From an uncultured Flavonifractor sp. (lineage in GTDB: Bacteria > Bacillota > Clostridia > Oscillospirales > Oscillospiraceae): a DNA stretch of 41,909 nt. This document shows, piece by piece, positions 31,195-38,853 of this stretch. The notes beneath the pieces are model-generated. The model did no database searches and was not told the origin of the DNA. It worked only from the letters and a program-made list of their open reading frames with translations. The translations under genes were made by a program, and so were the position numbers. Position 1 is the stretch's first letter; the number at the start of each line of letters is the position of its first letter. The stretch spans positions 1-41,909 of the forward strand of contig CALWXT010000009.1 of NCBI GenBank assembly GCA_944385575.1. The letters are read 5' to 3'.

Positions 31195-33159
31195 ATGCCT
31201 ACCTATCGCTCCGCCTGCCCCTATGACTGCCCTGAGGGCTGCTCCCTGCTGGTGGAGACCGACGGAAACCGGATCACCGCTATTACTGGCGATCCGGCCA
31301 ACCCCTACACCGGCGGCTGGGTGTGTGCCAAGCTGCGCAACCTGCCCCAGGCCATCCACAGCCCGGACCGCATCCTCACCCCTCTCCGCCGGACGGGAAA
31401 GAAGGGAGAGGGGAAATTTGCCCCCATCACCTGGGAAGAAGCGGCGGACGAGATCGCCGGCCGCTGGAAGGAACTCATCGCTCAATATGGGGCGGAGACC
31501 GTCCTGCCCTACTCCTATGCCGGTACCATGGGGGCGGTCCATCGCAACTGCGGGGAGGGCTTTTTCCACGCCCTGGGGGCCAGCGAGCTGGTGCGCACCC
31601 TGTGCAGCTCGGGCAAGTCCGCCGGCTGGGAAAGCGTGATGGGGAAGTCCTGCGACCTGTCTCCCTGGGACGTGGCGGAGAGCGACCTGATCCTGCTGTG
31701 GTCCGCCAACGTGCCCGCCACCCGAATTCACCTGGCCCCCATCATCCGGCAGGCAAAGGCCAAAGGGGCCAAAGTCATGCTTATCGACGTGTATGAAACA
31801 CCCTCTGCCGTCCTGGCCGATGAAACCATCCTGGTGCGGCCGGGGAGCGACGGGGCCCTGGCCCTGTCCATCCTGCAGGTGTTGGTGGAGGAGGGGCTCA
31901 CCGACGAGGACTATCTGGCCGCCCACACCACCGGCTGGGCTGAGCTGAGGGCCACTCTGGGTCGCTGGACGCCGGAGGCTACCCAGGCCATTACCGGCTT
32001 GGAGCCGGAGACAGTACAGACCCTTGCCAGGGCTTACGGAAGGGCGAAGTCCCCCTGCATTGTGCTGGGCAGCGGATTCTCCCGCAGCGGCAACGGCGGC
32101 GAGGCCACTCGGGCCATCGCGGCCCTCCCTGCCGCGGTGGGGGCATGGGCCAAGAAGGGCGGCGGCACCTACGGGGTTTGTTCCGCACCCAGCCTGGTGG
32201 ACAAGTCCCTGGTGAAGCTGCCTGGACTGGCCAAGCCGGGGGTCCAGCGGGTGAACATCAACCAGCTGGGCCCCGCTCTGGCGGGGGAGGGGGTCAGGAC
32301 CCCCATCCACAGCCTGTACGTCTACCACTCCAACCCGGCGGCGGTGACCTCCGACCAGAACGCTGTCCTCCGGGGCCTGGAGCGGGAGGACCTGTTTACC
32401 ATCGTCCATGAACGGTATATGACTGATACGGCGAAATACGCAGACATCATCCTGCCCGCCCCCTACATGGTGGAGACGGAGGATGTGTACACCCCTTACG
32501 GCTATCGGCAGATCCAGTACGTGAAGCCGGTGATCGACCCGCCGGGGGAGGTAAAGGGCAACTGGCAGGTGTTCTCCCTGCTGGCCCGGGCCATGGGCCT
32601 GGACGATCCCCATTTTGACCGCGGCGTGGGGGAGCTGTGCCAGGAGATGGTGGAAGGCAGCCCGTACCTGACCGGAGAGCAGAAGGTGCGGGTGCTGGCG
32701 GGGGAGCCGGTGGTGCTGGATGCTCCCTTCCCGCTGCCGGCGGAGACGGCGGACGGAAAGATCCATTTGGCCGATCCCGCGCCCATCACCTGGTATCCAC
32801 CCCACGGCGGGGAGGAGCCCTTCCGGCTGGTGTGTGCCCCGGCGGCCCATACCCTCAACTCCTCCTTCAATGAGTGCCAGACCCTGACCACTCTGCGGGG
32901 GGAGATGGCGGTGCGGATGAATGGGGCGGACGCCGCCGCCCTGGGCCTGAAGCACGGGGACCGGGCGATACTGTCCAATGAACTGGGGGAGATGCTCTGC
33001 CCTGTGTATCTGGACCGGGCCGTGGCCCCCGGCACAGTGGTGGCCGAGGGAGTTTATCCCGGCAAAAATACTGTCAACTGCCTGACCCACCCCCGGCTTT
33101 CGGACCTGGGGGAGGCCACCACTATGAACGACAACACCGTGCGGATTCGTCGGGCATGA
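31195..33159 (+). CDS. Molybdopterin-dependent oxidoreductase, DMSO reductase superfamily
   Basis: The 654-residue enzyme has an N-terminal [4Fe-4S] site (Cys8, Cys12, Cys16 and Cys44: CPYDCPEGC ... GGWVC), three molybdopterin-binding regions and a C-terminal dinucleotide-binding domain (LGLKHGDRAILSNELG, then TTMNDNTVRI near the end). Cys137 in RTLCSSGKSAGW lies where formate dehydrogenases and nitrate reductases place the Cys or selenocysteine that binds the metal. There is no Tat signal peptide, so the enzyme is cytoplasmic. No electron-transfer subunit, membrane anchor or cofactor gene accompanies it. The substrate cannot be inferred. AAGGAGG precedes the ATG. Confidence 0.9.
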   Translation: MPTYRSACPYDCPEGCSLLVETDGNRITAITGDPANPYTGGWVCAKLRNLPQAIHSPDRILTPLRRTGKKGEGKFAPITWEEAADEIAGRWKELIAQYGAETVLPYSYAGTMGAVHRNCGEGFFHALGASELVRTLCSSGKSAGWESVMGKSCDLSPWDVAESDLILLWSANVPATRIHLAPIIRQAKAKGAKVMLIDVYETPSAVLADETILVRPGSDGALALSILQVLVEEGLTDEDYLAAHTTGWAELRATLGRWTPEATQAITGLEPETVQTLARAYGRAKSPCIVLGSGFSRSGNGGEATRAIAALPAAVGAWAKKGGGTYGVCSAPSLVDKSLVKLPGLAKPGVQRVNINQLGPALAGEGVRTPIHSLYVYHSNPAAVTSDQNAVLRGLEREDLFTIVHERYMTDTAKYADIILPAPYMVETEDVYTPYGYRQIQYVKPVIDPPGEVKGNWQVFSLLARAMGLDDPHFDRGVGELCQEMVEGSPYLTGEQKVRVLAGEPVVLDAPFPLPAETADGKIHLADPAPITWYPPHGGEEPFRLVCAPAAHTLNSSFNECQTLTTLRGEMAVRMNGADAAALGLKHGDRAILSNELGEMLCPVYLDRAVAPGTVVAEGVYPGKNTVNCLTHPRLSDLGEATTMNDNTVRIRRA

Positions 33160-33195
33160 CTTGAAAATTTTTCCGTTAGACACGCCTTTTTTCTC

Positions 33196-33247
33196 TGGCC
33201 AAATCCGCCGGAGCGGTGTATGATAGGCATGTACAATTCCTATTGTA
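33196..33247 (+). promoter_or_regulatory. Candidate sigma-A promoter and inverted repeat of pgi
   Basis: TGGCCA (33196-33201), 17 bases, TATGAT (33219-33224) preceded by GGTG, as for pyk. Just downstream is a 6-bp inverted repeat TACAAT-TCCT-ATTGTA (33232-33247) in the early leader, a possible operator. Confidence 0.5.
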
Positions 33248-33270
33248 AAAAGATAAGGAGTGACGTCACT

Positions 33271-34605
33271 ATGATGATCAAATTTGACACCTCCAACGCG
33301 ACCCCGTTTTTGCCCCAGGACTGGCTGACCAGCCGGATGGATGCCCTGGAGAGCGGCCGGGCCAAGCTGGAAAACGGCAGTGGCCTGGGCGGCGAGTATA
33401 CCGGCTGGGTGCACCTGCCCCGGGATTATGATAAAGAAGAATTCGCCCGCATTCAGGCGGCGGCTGAGCGCATCCGCAAGGATTCCCAGGCCCTGGTGGT
33501 CATTGGCATCGGCGGCTCCTACCTGGGCGCCCGGGCCGTGGTGGAGCTGGTCAATTCCCCCAACTTCAACCTGACCCACAAGGACGGCCCCGACATCTAT
33601 TTTGCCGGCAACGGCCTGTCTGCTGACGCCATGCTGGAGGTTATCGACCTTATCAAGGACAAGGACTGGTCCATCAATGTGATCTCCAAGTCGGGCACTA
33701 CTACCGAGCCCGCCGTGGCCTTCCGCATTTTCAAGAATCTGCTGGAGGAGAAGTACGGCAAGGAGGAAGCCCGCAAGCGTATCTATGCCACTACCGATGC
33801 CAAGAAGGGCGCCCTGAAGGGCCTGGCCGACGCCGAGGGCTATGAGGAATTCGTGGTGCCCGACGCTGTGGGCGGCCGCTATTCCGTGCTTACCGCCGTG
33901 GGTCTGCTGCCCATTGCCTGCGCCGGCGTGGATATTGTGGAGCTGATGGCCGGTGCCCGGGAGGCCATGGACGCCCTGTCTGTGCCCGGCGCGGAAAACC
34001 CCGCCTGGCAGTATGCCGCCGCCCGCCACGCCCTGTACACCGCCGGCAAGAAGGTGGAGATCCTGGTGGGATATGAGCCCTCCTTCCGCTTCTTCGGCGA
34101 GTGGTGGAAGCAGCTGTTCGGCGAGACCGAGGGCAAGGACGGCAAGGCGCTGTTCCCCGCCAGCGTGGAATTCACCGCCGACCTGCACTCCATGGGCCAG
34201 TACATCCAGCAGGGTGAGCGCCTCATGCTGGAGACTGTGGTGCGCTTTGAAAAGAGCCGGGGCTCTATCGCCATCCCCCACGACCCGGATAACGTGGACG
34301 GCCTGAACTTCCTGGCGGGCAAGGACCTGTCCTTCGTGGCCGAGCAGGCCATGCGCGGCACCCTTCTGGCCCATGTGGACGGCGGCGTGCCCAACCTGAT
34401 GGTCACCGCCCCCGGCCGGGATGCCAGAAGCGTGGGCGCGCTGATCTACTTCTTTGAGTATGCCTGCGGCCTGTCCGGCTATCTGCTGGAGATCAACCCC
34501 TTTGACCAGCCCGGCGTGGAGGCTTACAAGAATAACATGTACGCTCTGCTGGGCAAGCCGGGCTACGAGGACAAGAAGGCTGAACTGGAGGCCCGCCTGA
34601 GCTGA
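33271..34605 (+). CDS. pgi: Glucose-6-phosphate isomerase
   Basis: The 444-residue enzyme interconverts glucose 6-phosphate and fructose 6-phosphate. Substrate-binding and catalytic segments are [63 protein letters not shown] and a C-terminal lysine region ([20 protein letters not shown]). Its length is typical of Firmicutes. The ATG at 33271 follows AAGGAG by 10 bases; an in-frame start at 33220 lies inside the promoter and is rejected. The last codons (from 34571) are repeated downstream around a structured insert. No conventional terminator directly follows the stop. Confidence 0.97.
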   Translation: MMIKFDTSNATPFLPQDWLTSRMDALESGRAKLENGSGLGGEYTGWVHLPRDYDKEEFARIQAAAERIRKDSQALVVIGIGGSYLGARAVVELVNSPNFNLTHKDGPDIYFAGNGLSADAMLEVIDLIKDKDWSINVISKSGTTTEPAVAFRIFKNLLEEKYGKEEARKRIYATTDAKKGALKGLADAEGYEEFVVPDAVGGRYSVLTAVGLLPIACAGVDIVELMAGAREAMDALSVPGAENPAWQYAAARHALYTAGKKVEILVGYEPSFRFFGEWWKQLFGETEGKDGKALFPASVEFTADLHSMGQYIQQGERLMLETVVRFEKSRGSIAIPHDPDNVDGLNFLAGKDLSFVAEQAMRGTLLAHVDGGVPNLMVTAPGRDARSVGALIYFFEYACGLSGYLLEINPFDQPGVEAYKNNMYALLGKPGYEDKKAELEARLS

Positions 34606-34606
34606 G
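34571..34606 (+). repeat. 36-bp direct repeat, copy 1 (end of pgi)
   Basis: The segment covers the last 11 or so pgi codons, the stop and one further base. It recurs at 34746-34781 with a single change (C at 34602, T at 34777), which would leave the serine codon silent (AGC/AGT). Confidence 0.9.
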
Positions 34607-34745
34607 ACCTGGGAAAGCCGTCTTGTCCTCGGGGACCCGTCGCAGGCGGGACGGCGCTTATGCGCCGAAGGGCGGCGGAATTCACTTTCGCCGCCCACAG
34701 ATGAAAGACTGGGGGTCCCCATGGGAGCAAGCTCCCATGGGGCGA
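34607..34745. mobile_element. Structured 139-bp insert between the pgi repeats (possible mobile or remnant element)
   Basis: The insert has no ORF of note but is packed with perfect inverted repeats: GGCGC-TTAT-GCGCC (34653-34666), GGGCGGCG / CGCCGCCC (34670-34677 and 34689-34696), CCCCATGGGAGC / GCTCCCATGGGG (34717-34728 and 34731-34742), and a long-range pair GGGGACCC / GGGTCCCC (34631-34638 and 34713-34720) enclosing the first two. The last two pairings exclude each other in part. Flanking 36-bp direct repeats suggest integration at the 3' end of pgi. It could equally be a mobile non-coding RNA, a MITE-like element or what remains after a larger element was lost. No transposase is visible. 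Confidence 0.5.
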
Positions 34746-34781
34746 ACAAGAAGGCTGAACTGGAGGCCCGCCTGAGTTGAG
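34746..34781 (+). repeat. 36-bp direct repeat, copy 2
   Basis: Second copy of the pgi 3' end, no longer attached to a reading frame. One mismatch to copy 1. It is followed by GCGGTTTGCTTGGGAATTTT, which may be the original sequence after pgi. Confidence 0.9.
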
Positions 34782-34821
34782 CGGTTTGCTTGGGAATTTT
34801 TTGTGAACTTTAGCAAATCAG

Positions 34822-34880
34822 TTGCAATCCAACGGTAAAAATGGTAACATAAATGCACCAGGCCGGGGGTTCGTCCCGGC
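34822..34880 (+). promoter_or_regulatory. Promoter and leader hairpin of the small P-loop gene
   Basis: TTGCAA (34822-34827), 17 bases, TAACAT (34845-34850) with extended TGG before the -10. A hairpin GCCGGG / CCCGGC (about 34862-34880) follows in the leader. Confidence 0.65.
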
Positions 34881-34902
34881 GTACTAAGAAGGAGTGATAA
34901 CT

Positions 34903-35316
34903 ATGGTGAGAGTGATCATGGGCGTCAAGGGCACCGGCAAGACCAAGCAAATGATCGAGCTCATTAATTCCGCTGTGCACAGCGAGAACGGAAATGTCGT
35001 CTGCATTGAGCGCGGGCCCAAGATGACTTACGATATTCATTATAAAATCCGTCTGGTCGAGGCCAGCCACTATGACATGAGCAGCTATGATTTCCTGAAG
35101 GGGTTCATCAGCGGCCTGTATGCTGGCAACTACGACATTACCCATATCTTCATCGACAGCCTGACCAAGATCGTGGCCTCCGAGGCTACCGACCACGCTG
35201 TGGAGGATTTCCTGGACTGGCTGAACAGCTTCTCCGAGAAGAACAACATCAAGTTCACCGTCACCATCAGTGCCGACGCTTCTCTGGCCACCGACGGTGT
35301 GAAGAAGTATTTCTAA
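34903..35316 (+). CDS. Small P-loop protein of unknown function
   Basis: The 137-residue soluble protein starts with a Walker A motif (residues 7-14, GVKGTGKT) and has a plausible Walker B strand (THIFIDSLTKI, about residues 84-94). It is too short for a complete kinase or AAA+ domain, and probably binds ATP or GTP. The closest general resemblance is to small clostridial proteins sometimes labelled PilT-like, a name without support here because no pilus genes are near. ATG at 34903 follows AAGGAG by 8 bases; a GTG at 34894 overlaps that site. It has its own promoter and a strong terminator. Confidence 0.82.
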   Translation: MVRVIMGVKGTGKTKQMIELINSAVHSENGNVVCIERGPKMTYDIHYKIRLVEASHYDMSSYDFLKGFISGLYAGNYDITHIFIDSLTKIVASEATDHAVEDFLDWLNSFSEKNNIKFTVTISADASLATDGVKKYF

Positions 35317-35326
35317 TTCAAGCATC

Positions 35327-35366
35327 AAAAAGCCGTGCTTTCCATTTGGAAAGCACGGCTTTTTTC
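35327..35366. terminator. Bidirectional terminator
   Basis: Perfect 18-bp stem AAAAAGCCGTGCTTTCCA (35327-35344) with its complement from 35347, loop TT, T-runs in both readings. It separates the P-loop gene from the converging pncB. Confidence 0.94.
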
Positions 35367-35368
35367 TG

Positions 35369-36814
35369 TTATCCCTGCTGCTTGAGCAGCGACTGCTTGA
35401 TATCCCACAGCTTCTGAGACAGGTCCACATAGTAGTTGTGGGGATTCTCGAACCGCTTGACCTCGTCCCACAAGAGGTCGATCTGCCCGGCGCACCAGGC
35501 CCGCATCTCGGCGATGGGAGGGGACTGGTAGACCCGCTGGCCGTTTCGGAAGACAGGCACCAGCAGCCCCTTGGCGGTAAAGTTGGTGAACACGCTCCGC
35601 TTCCAGGTGGCCTCCGGATCGAACAGCTCCAGAGGCCGGGTGTCATCCACCGTCTCGTCGTGGAGCGTGATGAGATCGGCGAAGGCCTTCCCCGTTTCAT
35701 TGTCAAACAGGCGGTACACCTTCTTGAAATGGGGGTTGGTGATCTTGTCGGCATTGGCGCTGATCTTGATCTTGGGGATGATGTTCCCCTCCTTATCCTC
35801 CACCGCCGCCAGCTTGTACACACCACCGAAAACAGGCTCACTCTTGGAGGTGATAAGCCGCTCGCCCACGCCGAAGGAGTCGATCTTGGCGCCCTGAAGC
35901 AGCAGGTCCCGGATGATATACTCATCCAGAGAGTTGGAGGCCACGATCTTGCACTCGGTCAGTCCCGCCGCGTCCAGCATTTTTCTGGCCTTCCGGGACA
36001 GGTAGGTGAGGTCGCCGCTGTCCAGACGGATGGCGCAGTTGGTGATGCCCTGCGGCAGCAGAACCTCCTTGAAGGCCTTGATGGCGTTGGGCACGCCCGA
36101 CTTGAGCACGTTGTAGGTGTCCACCAGCAGGGTGGCAGAGTGGGGATAGAGCTGACAGTAGGTTTTGAAGGCGGTGTACTCGTCGGGGAACATCTGCACC
36201 CAGGAGTGGGCCATGGTGCCTCCGGCGGGGGAACCGTAGATTTCGTCAGCCAGGGTGCAGGCAGTACCGGCGCACCCGGCGATATAGGAGGCACGGGCGC
36301 CCAGCAGAGCCGCGTCCGGGCCCTGGGCCCGGCGGGAGCCAAACTCGCTTACCGGCCGTCCCTCTGCCGCCCGCACGATGCGGTTGGTCTTGGTGGCGAT
36401 GAGGGACTGGTGGTTCAAGGTGAGCAGCAGGAAGGTTTCGATAAACTGAGCCTCAATGGCGGGTGCCCGGACGGTGAGGATAGGCTCCCGGGGGAAGATG
36501 GGGGTGCCTTCGGGTACCGCCCAAATATCGCCGGTAAACTTGAAGTCCTTCAGGTACTCCAAAAAGCCCTCGCAGAAGCAGCCCTTGCCCCGCAGGTAGC
36601 TGATGTCTTCCTCGGTAAAGTGCAGGTGCTCAATGTAGTCAATGACCTGCTCCAGACCGGCGGCGATGGCGAAGCCGCCCCCATCGGGAACATTGCGGAA
36701 GAAAATGTCGAAATAGCAGATCTGATCCACATATCCCTCGGTCTGGAAGTAGCCGTTGCCCATGGTGAGTTCGTAAAAATCACACAGCAGTGTGTAGTTC
36801 ATGTGTTCCTTCAT
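35369..36814 (-). CDS. pncB: Nicotinate phosphoribosyltransferase
   Basis: The 481-residue enzyme makes nicotinate mononucleotide from nicotinate and PRPP, the Preiss-Handler step of NAD salvage. Family segments are LLCDFYELTMGNGYF at the start, EFGSRRAQGPDAALLGARAS (substrate loop), GTMAHSWVQMF and RLDSGDLTYLSRKARKML. Length fits the bacterial type. GGGAGG lies 10 bases before the ATG; the second ATG four codons in (AAGGA upstream) is also usable. It follows pncA by 5 bases, so nicotinamide is deaminated and activated by the two products in sequence. Confidence 0.95.
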   Translation of the reverse strand: MKEHMNYTLLCDFYELTMGNGYFQTEGYVDQICYFDIFFRNVPDGGGFAIAAGLEQVIDYIEHLHFTEEDISYLRGKGCFCEGFLEYLKDFKFTGDIWAVPEGTPIFPREPILTVRAPAIEAQFIETFLLLTLNHQSLIATKTNRIVRAAEGRPVSEFGSRRAQGPDAALLGARASYIAGCAGTACTLADEIYGSPAGGTMAHSWVQMFPDEYTAFKTYCQLYPHSATLLVDTYNVLKSGVPNAIKAFKEVLLPQGITNCAIRLDSGDLTYLSRKARKMLDAAGLTECKIVASNSLDEYIIRDLLLQGAKIDSFGVGERLITSKSEPVFGGVYKLAAVEDKEGNIIPKIKISANADKITNPHFKKVYRLFDNETGKAFADLITLHDETVDDTRPLELFDPEATWKRSVFTNFTAKGLLVPVFRNGQRVYQSPPIAEMRAWCAGQIDLLWDEVKRFENPHNYYVDLSQKLWDIKQSLLKQQG

Positions 36815-36819
36815 GGCGT

Positions 36820-37356
36820 TTAAACCTCCCGGTTGATCACGGTGATCTGGAGCGTCTCCATCAGCTCCAGGGCGTTGGCGTGGAGCCTGGGGTCAGGCCC
36901 GGCGGTGCAGGCGGCGTCCACCACCAGTTCCGCCTCCGGCAATGCCGCCTTGGCCACCACGGCGTTGGACAGCACGCACATGTAGGAGACCAGCCCCACC
37001 AGCTCGATCCGGTCATAGCCCTGCTCCTTCAGCCAGGTTCCCAGCCAGAGGGAGGGGAAGGTGGGCTTGCAGACCACCATGTCCCTGCTCTTGTCCAGTG
37101 CCTGTCCGGTTTTTCCGTAGAGCTGCCAACCCTCAGTGTTCATCAGGCAGTGGGCCACCGGCAGCTTTCTGCCCTCCTGGGTGTCCAGATAATTTTCCTG
37201 GTGGGTGTCCATGGTAAAGGCTACATCATATCCGGCGGCGCGGCAGGCGGCAATTTTTTCCGCGACAGGCCCGTCCAGCCGTTCCGCGCCGGGAAAACCC
37301 AGGGCCCCATCCACAAAATCCTTCTGGTAGTCCACCACCAGCAGCAGCTGTTTCAT
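36820..37356 (-). CDS. pncA: Nicotinamidase (isochorismatase-like hydrolase)
   Basis: The 178-residue enzyme converts nicotinamide to nicotinate and ammonia. The catalytic triad is visible as Asp9 (VVDYQKDF), Lys97 (VCKPTF) and Cys127 (GLVSYMCVLS). Metal ligands match Asp50 and His52 (MDTHQENY) and His69 (VAHC). Together with pncB directly downstream this strongly favours nicotinamidase over other isochorismatase-family hydrolases. AAAGGA upstream is at a slightly long distance from the ATG. Confidence 0.92.
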   Translation of the reverse strand: MKQLLLVVDYQKDFVDGALGFPGAERLDGPVAEKIAACRAAGYDVAFTMDTHQENYLDTQEGRKLPVAHCLMNTEGWQLYGKTGQALDKSRDMVVCKPTFPSLWLGTWLKEQGYDRIELVGLVSYMCVLSNAVVAKAALPEAELVVDAACTAGPDPRLHANALELMETLQITVINREV

Positions 37357-37392
37357 CGGCAGGCACCGTCCTTTCTGTCAAGACACCTGTCT

Positions 37393-37421
37393 ATTCTATT
37401 CTCTCGCGTCTCCAATTGCAA
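37393..37421 (-). promoter_or_regulatory. Candidate promoter of pncA-pncB
   Basis: Minus strand TTGCAA (37421-37416), 17 bases, TAGAAT (37398-37393). It overlaps the end of the GNAT gene, whose stop TAG is part of the -10. Confidence 0.5.
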
Positions 37422-37923
37422 GGCTTTTCTCAAAACAGGGGTAGGGCAGGGGCCGGCCGTGGAGGCGGATGGTGCCCACCTGGGTGAAGCCCATCTTTCG
37501 GATCAGCCCCTGCATCCGGTCGTTGAGGGAATAGGTGTCGATGCGCATGGCCTTCAGTCCCTGCCGGACAGCCAGCTCCTGGGCAAAGCGGAACAGAGCC
37601 GCGCCAATGCCGCTTCTCTGGCAGGTCGGGTCCACCGCCATGCGGTGGATGACCATAGCCGGACGGGGTGTGGTCCAGGGCAGAGGGTCGTATTCGGGGG
37701 ATTCATTGGTATTGATGCAGGCCACGCCGGCCAGCTCGCCGTCCACCAGGGCGGCGTACAGCTCGCCCCGGCTGATGTCGCCGGCGTAGAAATCACGGGT
37801 GGGGTAGTCCTCGCCCCACTGGGGGTTGCCCAACTGGTTCATGTGGACCACCGCACGGCGCACCATGGCCCAGATGGCATCCAGCTCCTCCGTACGGGCA
37901 GGGCGGATCACAATGTCACTCAT
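37396..37923 (-). CDS. GNAT-family N-acetyltransferase
   Basis: The 175-residue protein has a GNAT acetyltransferase domain. The acetyl-CoA motif A is HRMAVDPTCQRSGIGAALF (about residues 98-116, QxxGxG type), followed by AMRIDTYSLNDRMQGLIRKM and GFTQVGTIR, the usual C-terminal strands. The acceptor is unknown. The start at 37923 is chosen because the longer in-frame start at 37998 lies inside the preceding gene; the ribosome binding site (GAGTGAG) is weak, so translation may depend on coupling. It begins 5 bases after the stop of the TIGR04255-like gene and shares its promoter. Confidence 0.9.
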   Translation of the reverse strand: MSDIVIRPARTEELDAIWAMVRRAVVHMNQLGNPQWGEDYPTRDFYAGDISRGELYAALVDGELAGVACINTNESPEYDPLPWTTPRPAMVIHRMAVDPTCQRSGIGAALFRFAQELAVRQGLKAMRIDTYSLNDRMQGLIRKMGFTQVGTIRLHGRPLPYPCFEKSLAIGDARE

Positions 37924-37928
37924 GGCGC

Positions 37929-38720
37929 TCACTCTGCCAGAGGGGTGGGACCCATGGCCTGGTGGAGCTCGTCGGTGATGGCACCCCGGAAGAAGCACAG
38001 GGCAAAGCGGTGCATGTCCTCCAGCTTGGCAGGCACCGAGTCGGCGGTCAGCTGACCGGCGGCGGAGAAGTCACTGTCCAGAATGAACTTGACTTCCTTG
38101 TCGCCCTGGTTTCCGCCCACCAGGCCGGGGCCTGCGTGGAGCTTCATCTTATAGCCGCCAACCAGCGGGGTCTCCACGTCCAGGGAGCACTTGGCGATCT
38201 CGCTCTCCTCCACGTCGGGCTGGCCCAGGATGCCCAGATACTGGTCCCGGATCAGGTCGTCCCACAGCTGATCCTCCAGGCCCAGCCGCTTGCGGGAGAC
38301 GGCGTTGACATACCGCAGGCCGATGCGCTCAAAGAAGGCGGGCTGGTAGATCTGGATGAACTGGGCCAGGGGCTGGTCCAGCCGGGCGGCGAAGTCCTCC
38401 CACCGCTGATAGCTCAGGGTGGACAGGGCGATGAAGTTCTGGGTCAGGTTGAGCTTCCAACGGCCGTCCTCCGAAATGAAGTGATAGTTGGTGATAGGCT
38501 TCTGAGCCTCCAGGGCGGTGGTGTTCCCTTTCTTTACCACCTTGGGGGGAAGCTGCTCCTGCCGGGCCATATACCGGGGGAAATCCCGGCGTACCGCCTC
38601 CTGGAAGGCGGCGGGCTCGTTGGCGCCAATGGACAGGATGGTGGGGAAACGCAGCTGGCAGATGACTTCCACCAGGGGCGAGCGGGCGTACTGGATTCGC
38701 TCATATGGGGCAAACAGCAT
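37929..38720 (-). CDS. TIGR04255-like protein of unknown function
   Basis: The 263-residue soluble protein begins with a tyrosine/arginine-rich stretch and PLVEVICQLRFP (residues 15-26), the N-terminal hallmark of the sporadically distributed TIGR04255 family. The rest alternates beta strands and helices (FIALSTLSYQRWEDFAARL, FERIGLRYVNAV). No catalytic motif is obvious. Genes of this family occur scattered in diverse bacteria without a firm function. It has a near-consensus promoter, AAGGAG ahead of the ATG, and is followed by a GNAT acetyltransferase that may act with it. Confidence 0.75.
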   Translation of the reverse strand: MLFAPYERIQYARSPLVEVICQLRFPTILSIGANEPAAFQEAVRRDFPRYMARQEQLPPKVVKKGNTTALEAQKPITNYHFISEDGRWKLNLTQNFIALSTLSYQRWEDFAARLDQPLAQFIQIYQPAFFERIGLRYVNAVSRKRLGLEDQLWDDLIRDQYLGILGQPDVEESEIAKCSLDVETPLVGGYKMKLHAGPGLVGGNQGDKEVKFILDSDFSAAGQLTADSVPAKLEDMHRFALCFFRGAITDELHQAMGPTPLAE

Positions 38721-38754
38721 AATAGGCTGCTCCTTCCTCTATCAGAATGGTTCT

Positions 38755-38783
38755 ATTTTATCCCGGAACGCCAAGGATGTCAA
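38755..38783 (-). promoter_or_regulatory. Promoter of the TIGR04255-GNAT pair
   Basis: Minus strand TTGACA (38783-38778), 17 bases, TAAAAT (38760-38755), about 35 bases before the start codon. Confidence 0.82.
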
Positions 38784-38795
38784 ACGCTTCCCGCC

Positions 38796-38824
38796 TTGCA
38801 AAGACTGGTACGGGCGGCTATAAT
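38796..38824 (+). promoter_or_regulatory. Promoter of the aldose epimerase gene
   Basis: TTGCAA (38796-38801), 17 bases, perfect TATAAT (38819-38824), 30 bases before the start codon. It is back to back with the divergent promoter of the TIGR04255-like gene. Confidence 0.85.
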
Positions 38825-38853
38825 GCAGACAGGAACAAAAGGAGGGGTACAGC

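Noticed and set aside
31195-33159. Selenocysteine at the metal-binding position of the molybdopterin enzyme
   Set aside because: The codon at residue 137 is TGC and the frame has no internal TGA.
33261-33268. TGACGTCA palindrome before the pgi start
   Set aside because: An 8-base palindrome between ribosome binding site and start codon is readily due to chance.
34607-34745. The structured insert as an ordinary pgi terminator
   Set aside because: None of its hairpins is followed by a T-run, and the flanking 36-bp direct repeats are not explained by termination.
31177-34749. 1190-codon open frame on the minus strand opposite the molybdopterin enzyme and pgi
   Set aside because: It is antisense to two clear genes, has no family resemblance and follows from GC-rich third positions. 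It even crosses the structured insert, showing how easily frames stay open here.
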